64,000 nt of DNA, taken from assembly GCA_002150815.3 (NCBI GenBank), contig NDFF03000374.1, forward strand, positions 111,383-175,382, read 5' to 3'. The notes under the pieces were generated by a model that saw nothing but the letters and a program-made list of their open reading frames with translations, had not been told where the DNA came from and did no database searches. Positions 47,792 to 59,127 of the stretch are shown piece by piece (the stretch's first letter is position 1; each line of letters begins with the position of its first letter). Source of the DNA: Grammothele lineata (Eukaryota > Basidiomycota > Agaricomycetes > Polyporales > Polyporaceae). A program made the translations under genes and the position numbers.

Positions 47792-50700
47792 TTAATCATC
47801 TGCTTTGCGCTTTACTACAGGCTTAGAGGTATAAGTGCCCACAGACTTGAGAGTTTGAGTGCCTTGGGCTACTACATATCCTATACTCAAGCCATTATTA
47901 TTTTTATTAGAAAACTCATCAGGAGGTGGATTTTTCATGGGCTTCATTCCATCCTTAGCAGAGGCAACAAGCTCCCATCCAGCATCTTCTTGGGGGTTCT
48001 CAATAGGAAAGGGATCAAATTCACCCCAGCTAAGTGCAGAATGAATATTTGGAGGCACAAAGGACTCTCCCCTCCACTGTCTAAATGCATGTATCAACTC
48101 ATTTCTAGTGATCCCAGTTACTTTAGAAGAAATGGTCTCATTCCACCGCATTTTTGTGATTTGGTTTAGTAATTCTAACTCTCTGAATTCCTGTCTCAAA
48201 CTGCCTGATATTCCACCTACAACCTTAGAAGGATCAAAGGGTTGAGCAATAACTGTGCCTTCAATAGTAGAACCACGGGAAAGGCAAGTGTATATGGACT
48301 GGTGAGACTTGGAATTTTGAATATCACACACATTGAATGGCCTTGTGCGCCCCTGTGATGCAAAGTCTGTTATAGCAAAGTTAGGAAGAACAGCCACCTG
48401 AGTGCGGGTAATAGTCAGTAATTTCTTATCTGGAAGCCTGCACTTGATGACTTGTTCTCTGCAGGGGAGGGGAACAACATTTTCTGGCAGTCCTGGAAGC
48501 TTTATGGGTCTTGGTGCAGAGGTCAGCCTAACAAACAATGTGTTTAGCATATTTTTCTCTTCATTAATAGGCTTGGAAGTCCACCCTACTACTTCAGCTT
48601 CAGCACCATTCGTTACACAGCACTCTGTAGCCTCATTCTGTTTAATCATGACTGGCATGCCAATGCATAAAGACAGCTTGCCTGCATGATGTTCAGTCAT
48701 TTGAGGATCTAGACTCCAAAGTAAATCTTGCAGTTTATCAGAAACAATGTTGCGCTTGCGCAACGGATCTACCATTCTTTTTCTTTGTTTTTTAGGCACA
48801 GAGTCATCACTTTTACCTCCTAATCTGTCAACACTATAGAAGTCTACCAATTCTTGTCCATGTTCTATGGCAAACTTTTTACTAGCCTCCATATTAATTT
48901 TATCTCTAGCAGCATTCCATCTTGTAATAATAAAGACATATTTGAACCTGGGATCATTCAGTTTTGGTCTCCCTTGGCCAGTTCCTGCCACCCTAAATTG
49001 CAGAAGTTCTATGTCTTCCCCTGTACATGATTTGTATCTGAGATTTTCTAAAGCTGTTCTTAATTTAGCATCTTCTGGTGTTTGTGTCTTCTGCCTCATA
49101 TTTTCACGCAAAATAACAACAGTGGTGAACTGGTGCCACAAAGCCTTGCCTATAGATCTCATTTGATTTTCATGGCTAGCAGTGCGGTGAATTACTCTAG
49201 CTACAGTGTGGCTGTATAAAGGAGTGCCAGTAGTAGGAGGTAGTTGAGCAAAGTCCCCTGCTACAATCATATTAATACCTCCAAATGGTGTTCCATCATT
49301 GCGCAGTGCCACACACATTTTGGCACAAATCTTGTAAAAGTCCAAGCAGTCCACCATGCTAATCTCATCCATAAATATATATTCCACATTTTGCAGCCTG
49401 GCTCTGACTTGGGTATGACTAGCAATATTGTCTGACCCTCCTGCCCCTTTATTTTTAAAGAAGCCAAGGATTGAATGATATATAGATCCTCCAATGAGAG
49501 CAGCAGCACTGCCAGTAGGGGCCACACACATAAATCTGTAGCTCTCTTCACGCTCTGCAAAAAAGTGCATGAGGGCCTTGATAACCTGAGACTTGCCAGT
49601 GCCTGCCATACCACCTAAGTACATTTTGAGATGTTCACCACTAGGCTCCACAGCATGATTGGCTACAATTCTGAATGCACGCTCTTGATCATTATTTAGG
49701 CTAAATAAAGTCACAGTATCATCAATCAGCTTCTGTGAAGTCTCACTCTCTGCCTTGAATTTCTTATGTAAGAAATACTTGTTTCCTATAAGTTTGACAG
49801 CATTAGGATCAGTATTCTTAGGTGGCCAGTCCTTGGGCTTACTATCTTTTATTTTGTCTGCTTGAGCATCTCTAGCATCAATGAGTTCTTGACGCCTATC
49901 ATCAAGCACCTTCTTCCACTCACTGCTTACTATATTTTCATCTACTACAAGCCTTTTCACTTTGTGTTTATACACCCCGTCCCCTTGAGATGGAAGATTC
50001 CAACCAGAGCTCTCTAGCATTGCAGCAGCATCTTTGAATTTATTATCACGGTCTTTCCAAGTGCTATCCTCATACTCTACATCTTTGTGCTGCAAGGCCA
50101 CCATTTCCTCTCTGCGCATGGGCAACTCCATGTCATCTACATAATATCTAGTGTCCATTTCATCCAAATCTTCTTGAGTATATCTGTCAAGCACTTTTTG
50201 TCCCTTCTCTAAGCGCTTTCTTTGAGCAGAAAAGTCATCTCTAGCATCATTGCACTCATATCTTATATGAAAGTTCTTCATAATCCTCTCATCTCTGTCT
50301 GAGAAGCTATGATTTTGAAACTCTTCATCCCATAGTATATTTAAGCTTGAGCGCAGATCTTTGCCAGTTCTCCATGGTTTAAATAGTGTTAACATTGTCA
50401 TGCAATAATATTCACGGCTGCCAGAGTCTTTGCGTGGCAAAGATCCACCAATGAAGTTGGGAACTAATCCTTCCTCCTCAGAGACTAGCTTCACATGATG
50501 AGTTTCACACTGGGGATGAGCTGAGGTAAATATGTGAAAGGTAGTGCTTTTTTGTGCAGTGGTTTCTTGCCTCAATTGTTTGTTAGACTCATCAGTAATC
50601 AACATTTCATCAGCAGACTCTTCTTCATCAGTAACATTTCTTGCAGCTTCAATTTTTGCACCTTCTTCATCTGAGCTCTCTTCTTCCTCTTGAGCCAAAG

Positions 50701-53700
50701 AGGGGCGTCCACCTTTAAGCTGAAGTATTACGCCATCTTCTTTATCTGACTCATCTTTATAATTATGATATTTGTTTTCAATAATAGTTTCACCTATGTC
50801 ATTTTCAAACTCATCATCACCATCATCTACTTCCTCTAGCACAGCATGCTCTTCATTTCCTTTGGCCTTTCTGCTTTTTCTTGCCCTTGGCATGCGCTTC
50901 TTTTCATATAATCTTATCCAATCATATAAGCACACCTTTTCAAACTCTACAGGACGGCACACATAATCAGTCACAGGTGTTACAGCATATACCTCATCAG
51001 TTTTGAGTCCCTGCTTTAACCCTAGCATGACCTTAGATTTGCCTTCTTTTTCTATTTGATCAGAATCTTCAAAGGCCTTCAATACTTCATATATATATCC
51101 CTTCCAATAGCAGGCTCTGAACTTATGGCTGGTATAATGATCTGGATGCTTGAGAAGATACATAGCTGCCATAGGGCCTCCAATTTCAGATGCCGCAGTC
51201 AATGCATTAACTATTTTTGTTATCATGCTTCTAGCCTTTTCTCTAGTGGTTTTTACACTGCCTAGCAACTCAGTATTGCGTGAAAACACCTCTTGCACAG
51301 ACCTAAACATCACATGTGTTTTTAGTGGTGTTTTAGTAATATAATCAGCAACATATGCTATTACAGACTTGATAGCTGTGCCAGAGAGGAGACTGGTAAC
51401 ATCATGATTGCAGCGAAGGATATATGACAGTGCTGGTGTAAATGTATTCATCATTGGCTCTCCCTTCTTCATAATTAAGGCTCCTGTTTCAGCATCAATG
51501 CCAGTGGCAGGATATGTCTCTCTAGGAAACCTTGCCTTGCATACTTTTGTATTAGGATCAAGGCAGCCTCTGTTATCAAACTCCTGCTTGTCTTGTAATG
51601 GCTTTTGAGTATCCTGTCTACTATCACTGTCTGCCACATTTTTTGAAGACTTTTTTCTTGTGCTTTTCACTCTGCATTCATGCACATTAGATTTGTATAA
51701 AATTTCATTTACCTCCTGCTCATAACTCTTCCACCAAGCTTCATATGTTGTGCATACATCACATTTATCTCCTTCATTATGCTCAATAGTGCATTTTGTT
51801 GGCGGAGGTTGAGGTAACTTTTCAACTACAGATATCTTTGTAGGATTATTAGTCTCAGATTCTTTCACTTGTGAGCTCACAGCCTCCATTGTACTGTTGA
51901 TAAACTCTCCTTAATGACACCCTTCCAAATATTCTACCATGGCTTTTTGGAAATCAGAAGTAGGATCTAATATTTTGTCTCTAATTTCTTGTGGAGGTAA
52001 TGAGTTTTGAATCCACAACAGCATGTGTAAGTGCAGGGTTAGGCGGCCCTGCTGTTCTACTGTTCCATAGTATCCTGCAGTCTCACCATATAAGCCAGGT
52101 TTATTAGTGCCTACACCTAAAACATGTTTGAGAAACAGTTCTACTATTACATTAAAAAAGCGAGCCCCTGCTACTGGATTATTTGCAATCAGATTGAGGC
52201 GCTCCTCTTTTACTCTGAACTCTGGTGTATATTCCTGCTGAGTGTCTGCAAAGTAGAGTGCTAGAGGGTGTTTCACATCAGCAGGTGCAAAGGTAATAAA
52301 CCAAGAGGGGGCACCCAGGTATGAAACTAAGGCCCAGATTTCATTGCGCATATACTTTTTGCTAGTGACAGACCCCTTCACTTTATAGTTAACATGGTCC
52401 AAGTCAGAAAGTAGCTTAAAGCAAGCTTTCTCTTCCTCTGTTTCTGGCTTTACACTTCCTTGGCTTAGTCTTGCAATTAGAGATGTCAAAGTTTCATCAT
52501 TAATATTTATGATGCGGTTAGCTATGTCCTGGAACTTTTTCTTATCTGCTAGCAAGTATCCAGCAGTAGTAGACTCCTTAATTTGCTGGTGATTGAGGGC
52601 TACTAGAGGAAATAAGGGTTCAAGCTGGAACCTTTTATCATGATACATAAGAAGCTGCTGCTTTCGCCGTTCTTCTGACACTGGCACAAAACCATAAGAG
52701 TTGTCTGAGTCTGTTATGTTCTTCATGCCACCAAGGCCATAGGGGAATAGCCAGGAAAACATTTGAGGATATAGCTGAGGATTATTATAGAGACTTTCAG
52801 GCTGCTCAGCTTGACCAATGCCTAGCACTTTTCCTCCTGATTTAAAGTGTTCTACTGCTCTAGCTTTAATTTCATATGGCCTGATTTTTCCTAGCCTCTC
52901 TAATGTTTCTCCAGTAAGTCCATGAACAATAAAGGGGCATTCACCCTCCTCTACTCCTTCTTCCTCCTCAGTTTTGTTTACAGCAGCTGCTTCAGGATCT
53001 ACATTTGACTCTGCCATTGTTTGAGTGTAGTTTACAATGACTGGTGGTTCATCTTCTGGATACTCTTGAAGATTCTCATATGAAATAGTCAAGTCTGCAT
53101 AGTCTGCATGATTGAGCTTGAGCCACTCTAGTGCTGCAGCCACTTTTTTTCTTCTAACTAGCATGGGTGTGCGCTTATAATCTTTAGTTGTGGGTTGATT
53201 GGGGCCTAGATATAAAAATGCTAAAACATCATCTAAGTCCTCCCTTGATGGTGGAAGAACAGAATATACCTTAGGCATGGGCAGTGAATGGCTGACAACA
53301 TTGGCTTTTATTTTTGACATGCCAGAGATCTGGACTTTAACAATGCAAGCATTATGTTTCACTCTAGCAATAAGCAGTTTTTCAGTCCAGCTGAGGTCTT
53401 TGAGTGCATCTGGAACTTCTCCAATCCACAGGCCATTAGCTAGACTATCAGGTGGTAGCCTGCCTAACTTTAATTCAGTTACGCATGTAGGGCAGACATC
53501 TTTACAGCTGGGAAGAAGGACAGGGCCTAAATGAGGTACTATAGGATCAGATACATGTTTGCGCTCTTTGCGGGTTACAGCAATGTCAGGTTTCAATATG
53601 TTCAAGTTTAGCTTCAATTCAGATAAAGCTTTGAGTTCTTTTTGAGAGGTTAATAGGCCACACACAGCACATGGTCCCTCTATAGAGTTCTCAAGCTTAA

Positions 53701-54873
53701 TAGCCTCTGAAAAGCCTCTGATGACAGAATCTAACATATTTTTATTAGGGGGTGCAGGTGGAAACTGAGTATCTAAGTCTACTGTTGAAGAAGTTTCATT
53801 GAGTGGTAAAAGTTTACGTTGACGATGACTTTGTACTCTTTGCATGCTAGTCTGAGCTGGGTTTGTAGGCACAAATAGTGTTGTAAATTTTGAACAACTG
53901 AGGCAGCGGTGCTGTAAAATTGTATTTGCTAGTCTAGTTTTATTTTTCTGTATGCTAGTGTTACAAGACACATTATGAGCTGCTGCAATGGTTAGCATGT
54001 GCTGCTTTGTTAAACGCATCATAAGATGGTGTAAAGGGATGTCTACTAATATACCCTCTTGAATATTGGTGGTCTCTGAATGAGAAATATAGCTGTGAAA
54101 GCGGTACTCAGAGGACATGTCCATGACACCTTTTATAGGGTAACGGCCTAGCTCTAGTGAAGTCCAGTGGCAAACTCTAGCTTTTACTGGGCCCTTTGGA
54201 AGCACGGCTCCTCCAAACTGTGATATCATCTTTGGCTGTACTGTAGGCAATACAGTTATTTGAGAAGATTTCAAAGCACTGTCAAACTTAAAGCCAATAT
54301 ACACTATCATAATAAAAAAGTCATGTTTTAACATGAAAGGCCTCATGCTAAACACTTTTATATCATGCACTAGCCTTTCTGCTTTACGCCACGAAGTATG
54401 CAAATTATAATAGTTCATTTGTTCTAAAGGGCTTGATAATATATCCAGCCCTTGATAATTAAAGTCTATGACTATAGCAGAGCTTTCGCGGGAGGTGCTC
54501 GCCCAAACCTCATCCATAATGGACTCAGGACTTTCTATTAAGGTGCCTGGCATAACCTCTGATAGTAGCTTATAGTCTGTTAAAGACATATAGCAGTGAC
54601 AGTCTCTGTCTGTATAAGCAATGATGAGAGAGTTGTTGCATTATATAAATGTATGAAATACTCACCTAAGTTGCTATACTGCATAACAGAAACATCTAGC
54701 AGTTGAGGAAAAGGAGCTAAAATATCTATGTTGTATTGAGCTTGGCCTAGGCGACCAGCTATGGTTACACCTTGTTGGAGGGTGTGAATTGTTCCTATAT
54801 GGGCCAGCCAATGCTGCATAATGCACTGGCAGGCCCATATAAGAAATATTGTAGCAGGGTTGAATGTGCGCAT
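47792..54873 (-). pseudogene. Helitron Rep/PIF1-like helicase, interrupted by one in-frame TAA
   Basis: Rolling-circle transposase of a Helitron: HUH endonuclease (Rep) fused to a PIF1-family 5'-3' helicase. Exon 1 (54873-54666) splices to exon 2 at 54609, giving NLDRDCHCYMSLTDYK, then one frame runs to 47792 except for TAA at 51911-51913. The HUH motif HLHMLLW lies at about 52010-52030. The two-tyrosine motif AYVADYITK lies at about 51333-51360, beyond the stop, so the stop splits the nuclease. Helicase motifs follow: Walker A GMAGTGKS, DEISMVD, LPPTTGTP and the C-terminal SIYTCLSRGS. Zinc-finger-like CxxC pairs occur at the N-terminus. Without the stops the frame, including the downstream protease-like part, would exceed 2600 codons, a full autonomous element. 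In its present state it is probably inactive. Confidence 0.9.
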
Positions 54874-55355
54874 GGCTGAGGTGGTGGTGGTAAGAGATCA
54901 AGAGTTGAACATGAAAGAAGCGCTGAGAGCGATCAATATGAACATACGGTCACATGATATGATTATGTGAAATAGACGCTTGAAGACGGAACTTTTAAAG
55001 ACAAAGGTCAACCGTCTATTTCATTCAATCATTGACATGTTCATATAAGCACACTTGTTCAAGGAGAACCACAAAGCATATATTGATAAAAGAGCGGCAT
55101 GATGTAAGATCTACGGTGACTAACAAGCTAGATGTAAAGAGCGGCATAGAGTTGGGCAGAATACAAAGGAGAGACATAGATGTGAATAATGACAGTAAAG
55201 AGTTGGTCCAATAGATAGAGGTAGCATTATGTATGAATAGGATATAGCAGGTAAAAGCAGGCATAGACTGATATGTGTAGAAAATATGAGCGGCAGATAT
55301 GGATGATAAAAGAGCAGGGAGCGCATGTAGATGTGATGTAAGAGCAAGCAAAAGA
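54874..55355. other. Spacer with imperfect palindrome between Rep and the mosaic gene
   Basis: Contains the likely Rep promoter and the 3' UTR of the upstream gene. An imperfect inverted repeat spans 54938-55044 (inner arms TGAAATAGACG/CGTCTATTTCA, outer ATGAACAT/ATGTTCAT). From 55085 to 55340 the word AAAGAGCGGCAT and variants recur about six times. No gene-like frame. Confidence 0.5.
54938..55044. repeat. Imperfect inverted repeat
   Basis: Inner arms 54968-54978 and 55013-55023 match over 11 bp; outer arms 54938-54945 and 55037-55044 match over 8 bp, with partial matches between. It could be a transcription terminator-like or regulatory hairpin, or an element border. Confidence 0.5.
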
Positions 55356-58300
55356 CTATCTAGAGGCCAGGCGGACAGCACCCAACAGATTGAGGTTGAC
55401 GGAAATAGGCTTTCCTTCTCCTGCTGCCACCTCAGTGGTAGATGTCGATGAGGAGGCTGCATTAGGCTTCTTAGGAGAGGTTATCCACCCCCAAGAGACC
55501 GCCTTTTGAGAGGTGTTACTCTCCTCTGTCTTCTTGGGCACATAGCAGGAGACATTATAGTATACCACACAAAGGTCTCCTGGCTGCAGCTCATGGTTGA
55601 GAGGGGGAAGGGTAGTAAAGGGGTCATTGATGTCCCAGCCCTTGTTTCCTGTCAGCCTCTTCATAACCATCTTATTGCTAGCATCCCATAGCATGACTAG
55701 ATTTGTTTATGTTAGAAAACTATTATAGGCAAAGATTCAAGTAACATACTGTCTGCATTGTTAGGTGTCTTTGCAATATCTTGCCAATCTAATATAGACT
55801 TGGGATGCAAGATTTTGTTGACGCCGTTGGTCTTTGTCACTAAATTGATAGAAATTAGAACATGCTTATAAAGTGAATGTAAAAATCACTTACAGGCATA
55901 GTTGCCAGTCTTGATCTCCAAACCAACCACATTAACACCATCTGCTGTCCTGGTCTCTCCACTAACAAAGGAGGTGGTCCAAGGAACAAGAGGATTGGCC
56001 TGGGTGACGGTGCCGTAGAAATTCCACACCCGCTCTGTGTGATTGGCATCATCACCAACTGGCAGTATACAGACCCTCTTGTAAGTCTTGGAATCAAAGC
56101 GACCATTGTAGGTATTAGTGTAAGTCTGCTGGGTATTGCTGGCATACACCAAACCCATCATCATGCCAATGCTTCTTTTGGTGTTTGAGCTACGGTGGTG
56201 GCAGATAAACTCATCTGTAGAGGTGACAGAGAGCTTGACAGCAGCTAAGCCATCTGTAGGAGCGCAAAGAGGGTTGTGGGTGGTGATCCTATTGCCTGCA
56301 TAGGACCATATGGCCAGAAAGTCCCTGTATTACAAATAATGTGAGCTATAATACACTGAAATGAATGATAAACAAATTCTCACTTGCGGTGAATGTTCTC
56401 ATACAGATTGAAAATATCCTTCCAATTAAAGGGAGTAATAGGATCCTTCTTTCTGTAGTCCAGCTCAATGGGGCTAATGACAGATTTGATTGTCAATGTC
56501 AGAATACATCATTTAAAGGAGAAACTTACGCAATGACAGGAAAGTATGCCAAAGTCTGAGCAGGGGAAGTGTTATGGTCAATGATGTAGCATTGAGCACC
56601 CCAAGGAGCGGCAACACCAGGAGTGCAAGAGCCACTGAAGTGTCAAGTTAATATATAGTAGCATATATAATAATAGCACAACTCACACACTGACGATGTC
56701 CTTGGGAACATCAATGGCATCATTCTCCTTAGAGGAGTCCTCTTGCTCTTCATCAGAATGATCCTGCTTGTCTGAATCATCCTCACTATTAAATGAATGA
56801 CATTAGTTGTGAGCTAGAAAAACAAATGATAGCGCACATGTCCCACCTAGGGCTGGGCTCCCTAGCCTTCTTCTTTCCCTTGTCCTTTTTGTTGAACATT
56901 GCTGATCTGTTCCTATTTCTGTGACACATTAAGGTGAAAATAAAAAAGGATAATATATAAACACACTTCTCTTCATCTTGATATCCCTCAGAGAAAAATT
57001 TGGCCCCAGATCTGCATATATACATTAGCTATGATAAAGGCAATGAAAGAGAATCTTACTCAGGCTTTAAGGGCTTAGTGGGAGAAGCCTGGCGCTTGCC
57101 AGAGGGAACCTCAATCCAGAAGGTGCTGCTAGCCTTAGTCTTGCCCTTGCCCTTGCTATTATGAAAGATTTATATCAGCAGTCATTGGCAGTTAAATAGA
57201 AGGCGCACTTGACAATAGAGGAGGGTTTCTCCTGTTCCTCTTCAGAACTATCATCATGCTTACTGCTAGCACAAGTAGTAAACAGACTGAGAGTGATGTA
57301 ATTGAACTAGAGGTGCCTACACAACACGAGACTTCTTCTTAGGAGAGCGCCTATATACCAATATCAATCACCACTGTAAGCAAGATGCTATCTAAACTTA
57401 CTGAACATCCTGCTCCTCCTCATCTGAAGAGTTTCTAATGACCACATTTAAAGTATGCTCAAATGTGACACTGTAAATGACTTATGGGGCTTCATGCTTA
57501 GAGGGGCGGCTCTTCAAAGGAGAGCTGCTCAACAAGTTTAGCATATAGTGAAATATGTGTCTATAATATTGCATACCTCTTATGACCAGGTGTATTCTGC
57601 TGGGCCTTCATGATAGAGCGGGGCTTGGGCTTGGTGTGTGATGCCTTGTCCATTCTATAGTTAAAAATTAGTACAGTGTTTACAGTTTAATAACAAACTT
57701 CATACTCTTCATCCTCCTCTGAGTCACTATCCTTCTGAGCAGCCTTGCGCTTGCTAGACTTCACAGTGGGTGGGAATCTAAGGTTAAATTTATTAGGACT
57801 GCCGCTTTCAACATAACTTTGTACTCACATATCCTTGGCCTTTGTAGGCCGGCCCCTTTTTTTAGGGGACTGAGGAGGAGTCTCCACACTAGGCTGTATT
57901 AGTGTAAACATTTAAATGTATCAATAGTGTACTCACAACTCTATATCACTGTCATTATCTTCAGACTCAGCAGGCGTAATAGAATGATGTTAGCATTTAT
58001 TTTACATTATAGATGGTACACTCACTGAGGCTTGGCAGCCTTCTTAGGGGTAGCCTTGATCTTAATTGGGGTGGCCTTGACACTCTTCTTGCTAATGTAT
58101 TTATAAATAATGAATTACAGAATGACAGAAAGTAGAATGGCTTACACAGGAGAGGGAGTTGGAGGGGTCACTGGGGGGCTGCTATGGCGGCTATGAGACC
58201 TTCTATAATAATTGATGAGTACTGTGTATAAAGAAGACTATAAAGTGAGAACTTACTTGGCCTTGGGAGTCTTTATGACCTCTGGACGGTTGTCAGGCTC

Positions 58301-58761
58301 ATCCTCACTGCTAAAGTTATAGTGTATAAGTATAGCTCTAAACAGTGGAAGCAGACATACTCTTCATCAGGGACAACAAAACTAGTGTCATAGTGGTCAT
58401 CCCTGAAGAGAAGAGATGAAAATATATACAAGGCAATAAAAGAACACTTACTCATCACCAGAGCGGGCCTCATCATCTCCTACAGAATCACCAGAACCCT
58501 CTTCTTCAGAATTCTGCTCTTCATCTTCCTCTTTTTCATTGTCCTCCTCAGCCTCTGAGTCAGGAACAATTTCAGGGCTAAAAGGGAAATGAGAAATGGC
58601 AAATAGAGTATAAAATATAATACACACCTCTTGGGCTGCTTGCGGTCCCTAGTAGGAGCCCCACCCTTGCCACTGGCTGGCTTGCCCCGCTTGGCCTTTG
58701 TTACAACATTCCTGCCCAGTATTTTCTTTTCCCTTTCCTGTTTCTCAATGAGCGCAACCTC
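55356..58761 (-). CDS. Unrecognised mosaic gene: 23 visible exons, nearly all introns phase 2 (5' end missing)
   Basis: I do not recognise this gene. The visible part begins inside an exon cut at 58761 by a gypsy LTR. Exons are mostly 45-130 nt, separated by about 50-60 nt GT-AG introns; borders include 58577-58452, 58402-58361, 58310-58257, 58202-58146, 58091-58026, 57888-57829, 57777-57706 and 57654-57577, then on to the last exon ending at 55356. The first 20 introns are all phase 2 and the last two phase 1. Exons alternate acidic segments (PDSEAEEDNEKEEDEEQ, DSDSEEDEE) with basic ones (KSVKATPIKIKATPKKAAK). One exon carries KKRGRPTKAK, an AT-hook-like motif. The last four exons encode an apparently folded domain of about 250 residues with many aromatic residues and conserved-looking Cys/His (GVAAPWGAQCYIIDH, GMMMGLVYASN, ERVWNFYGTV). 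A chromatin- or DNA-associated role is inference only. It lies upstream of the Helitron Rep on the same strand. Two splice sites look damaged. Confidence 0.75.
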
Positions 58762-59115
58762 TGTACCATTCGGTCCCGCGGCGGTTCAACATCGCTATTG
58801 TCTGTATGACTCATCGCGACTCATCCTGAGTCATCGTCTCGCGCCCTCGTCCCTATTGTTCTTCCTTTCTCGCGCAACACATAGCTATTGTCTCCTGTGT
58901 ACTTATATAGTCTGGGTCTTCCTGAGGACGTTCCTCAGTTTGACCTCCTTTTCCAATCGAGGCCTCTCTCCTCACAGAACCCCCGTGTGTCGTTCGTCCT
59001 CTACCACAGTGCTCGACTTCGCCTCTTCGGCGTACGTCTACCCAGATCCCTTGACCCTCGACCGCATGCGCTCGTCGTATGTCTCATAGGCGCCCGCGCT
59101 GGCCTCGGCGTAACA
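58762..59115 (+). repeat. 5' LTR of the gypsy element (about 354 bp)
   Basis: Starts TGTACC and ends GTAACA just before the primer-binding site, so TG...CA holds. TATATAG at 58904-58910 is the likely TATA box; predicted RNA start is near 58937, 33 nt downstream. The left border is set by loss of the mosaic gene's reading frame. The 3' LTR lies outside the window, so borders could not be confirmed by comparison. Confidence 0.75.
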
Positions 59116-59117
59116 TT

Positions 59118-59127
59118 AGGTCAAACT
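59118..59127 (+). promoter_or_regulatory. Putative self-priming primer-binding site
   Basis: AGGTCAAACT, two bases after the LTR end, is the exact reverse complement of AGTTTGACCT at 58937-58946, where the RNA 5' end is expected from the TATA box. This is the arrangement of Tf1/sushi-type elements, whose mRNA 5' end folds back to prime reverse transcription instead of using a tRNA. Confidence 0.6.
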
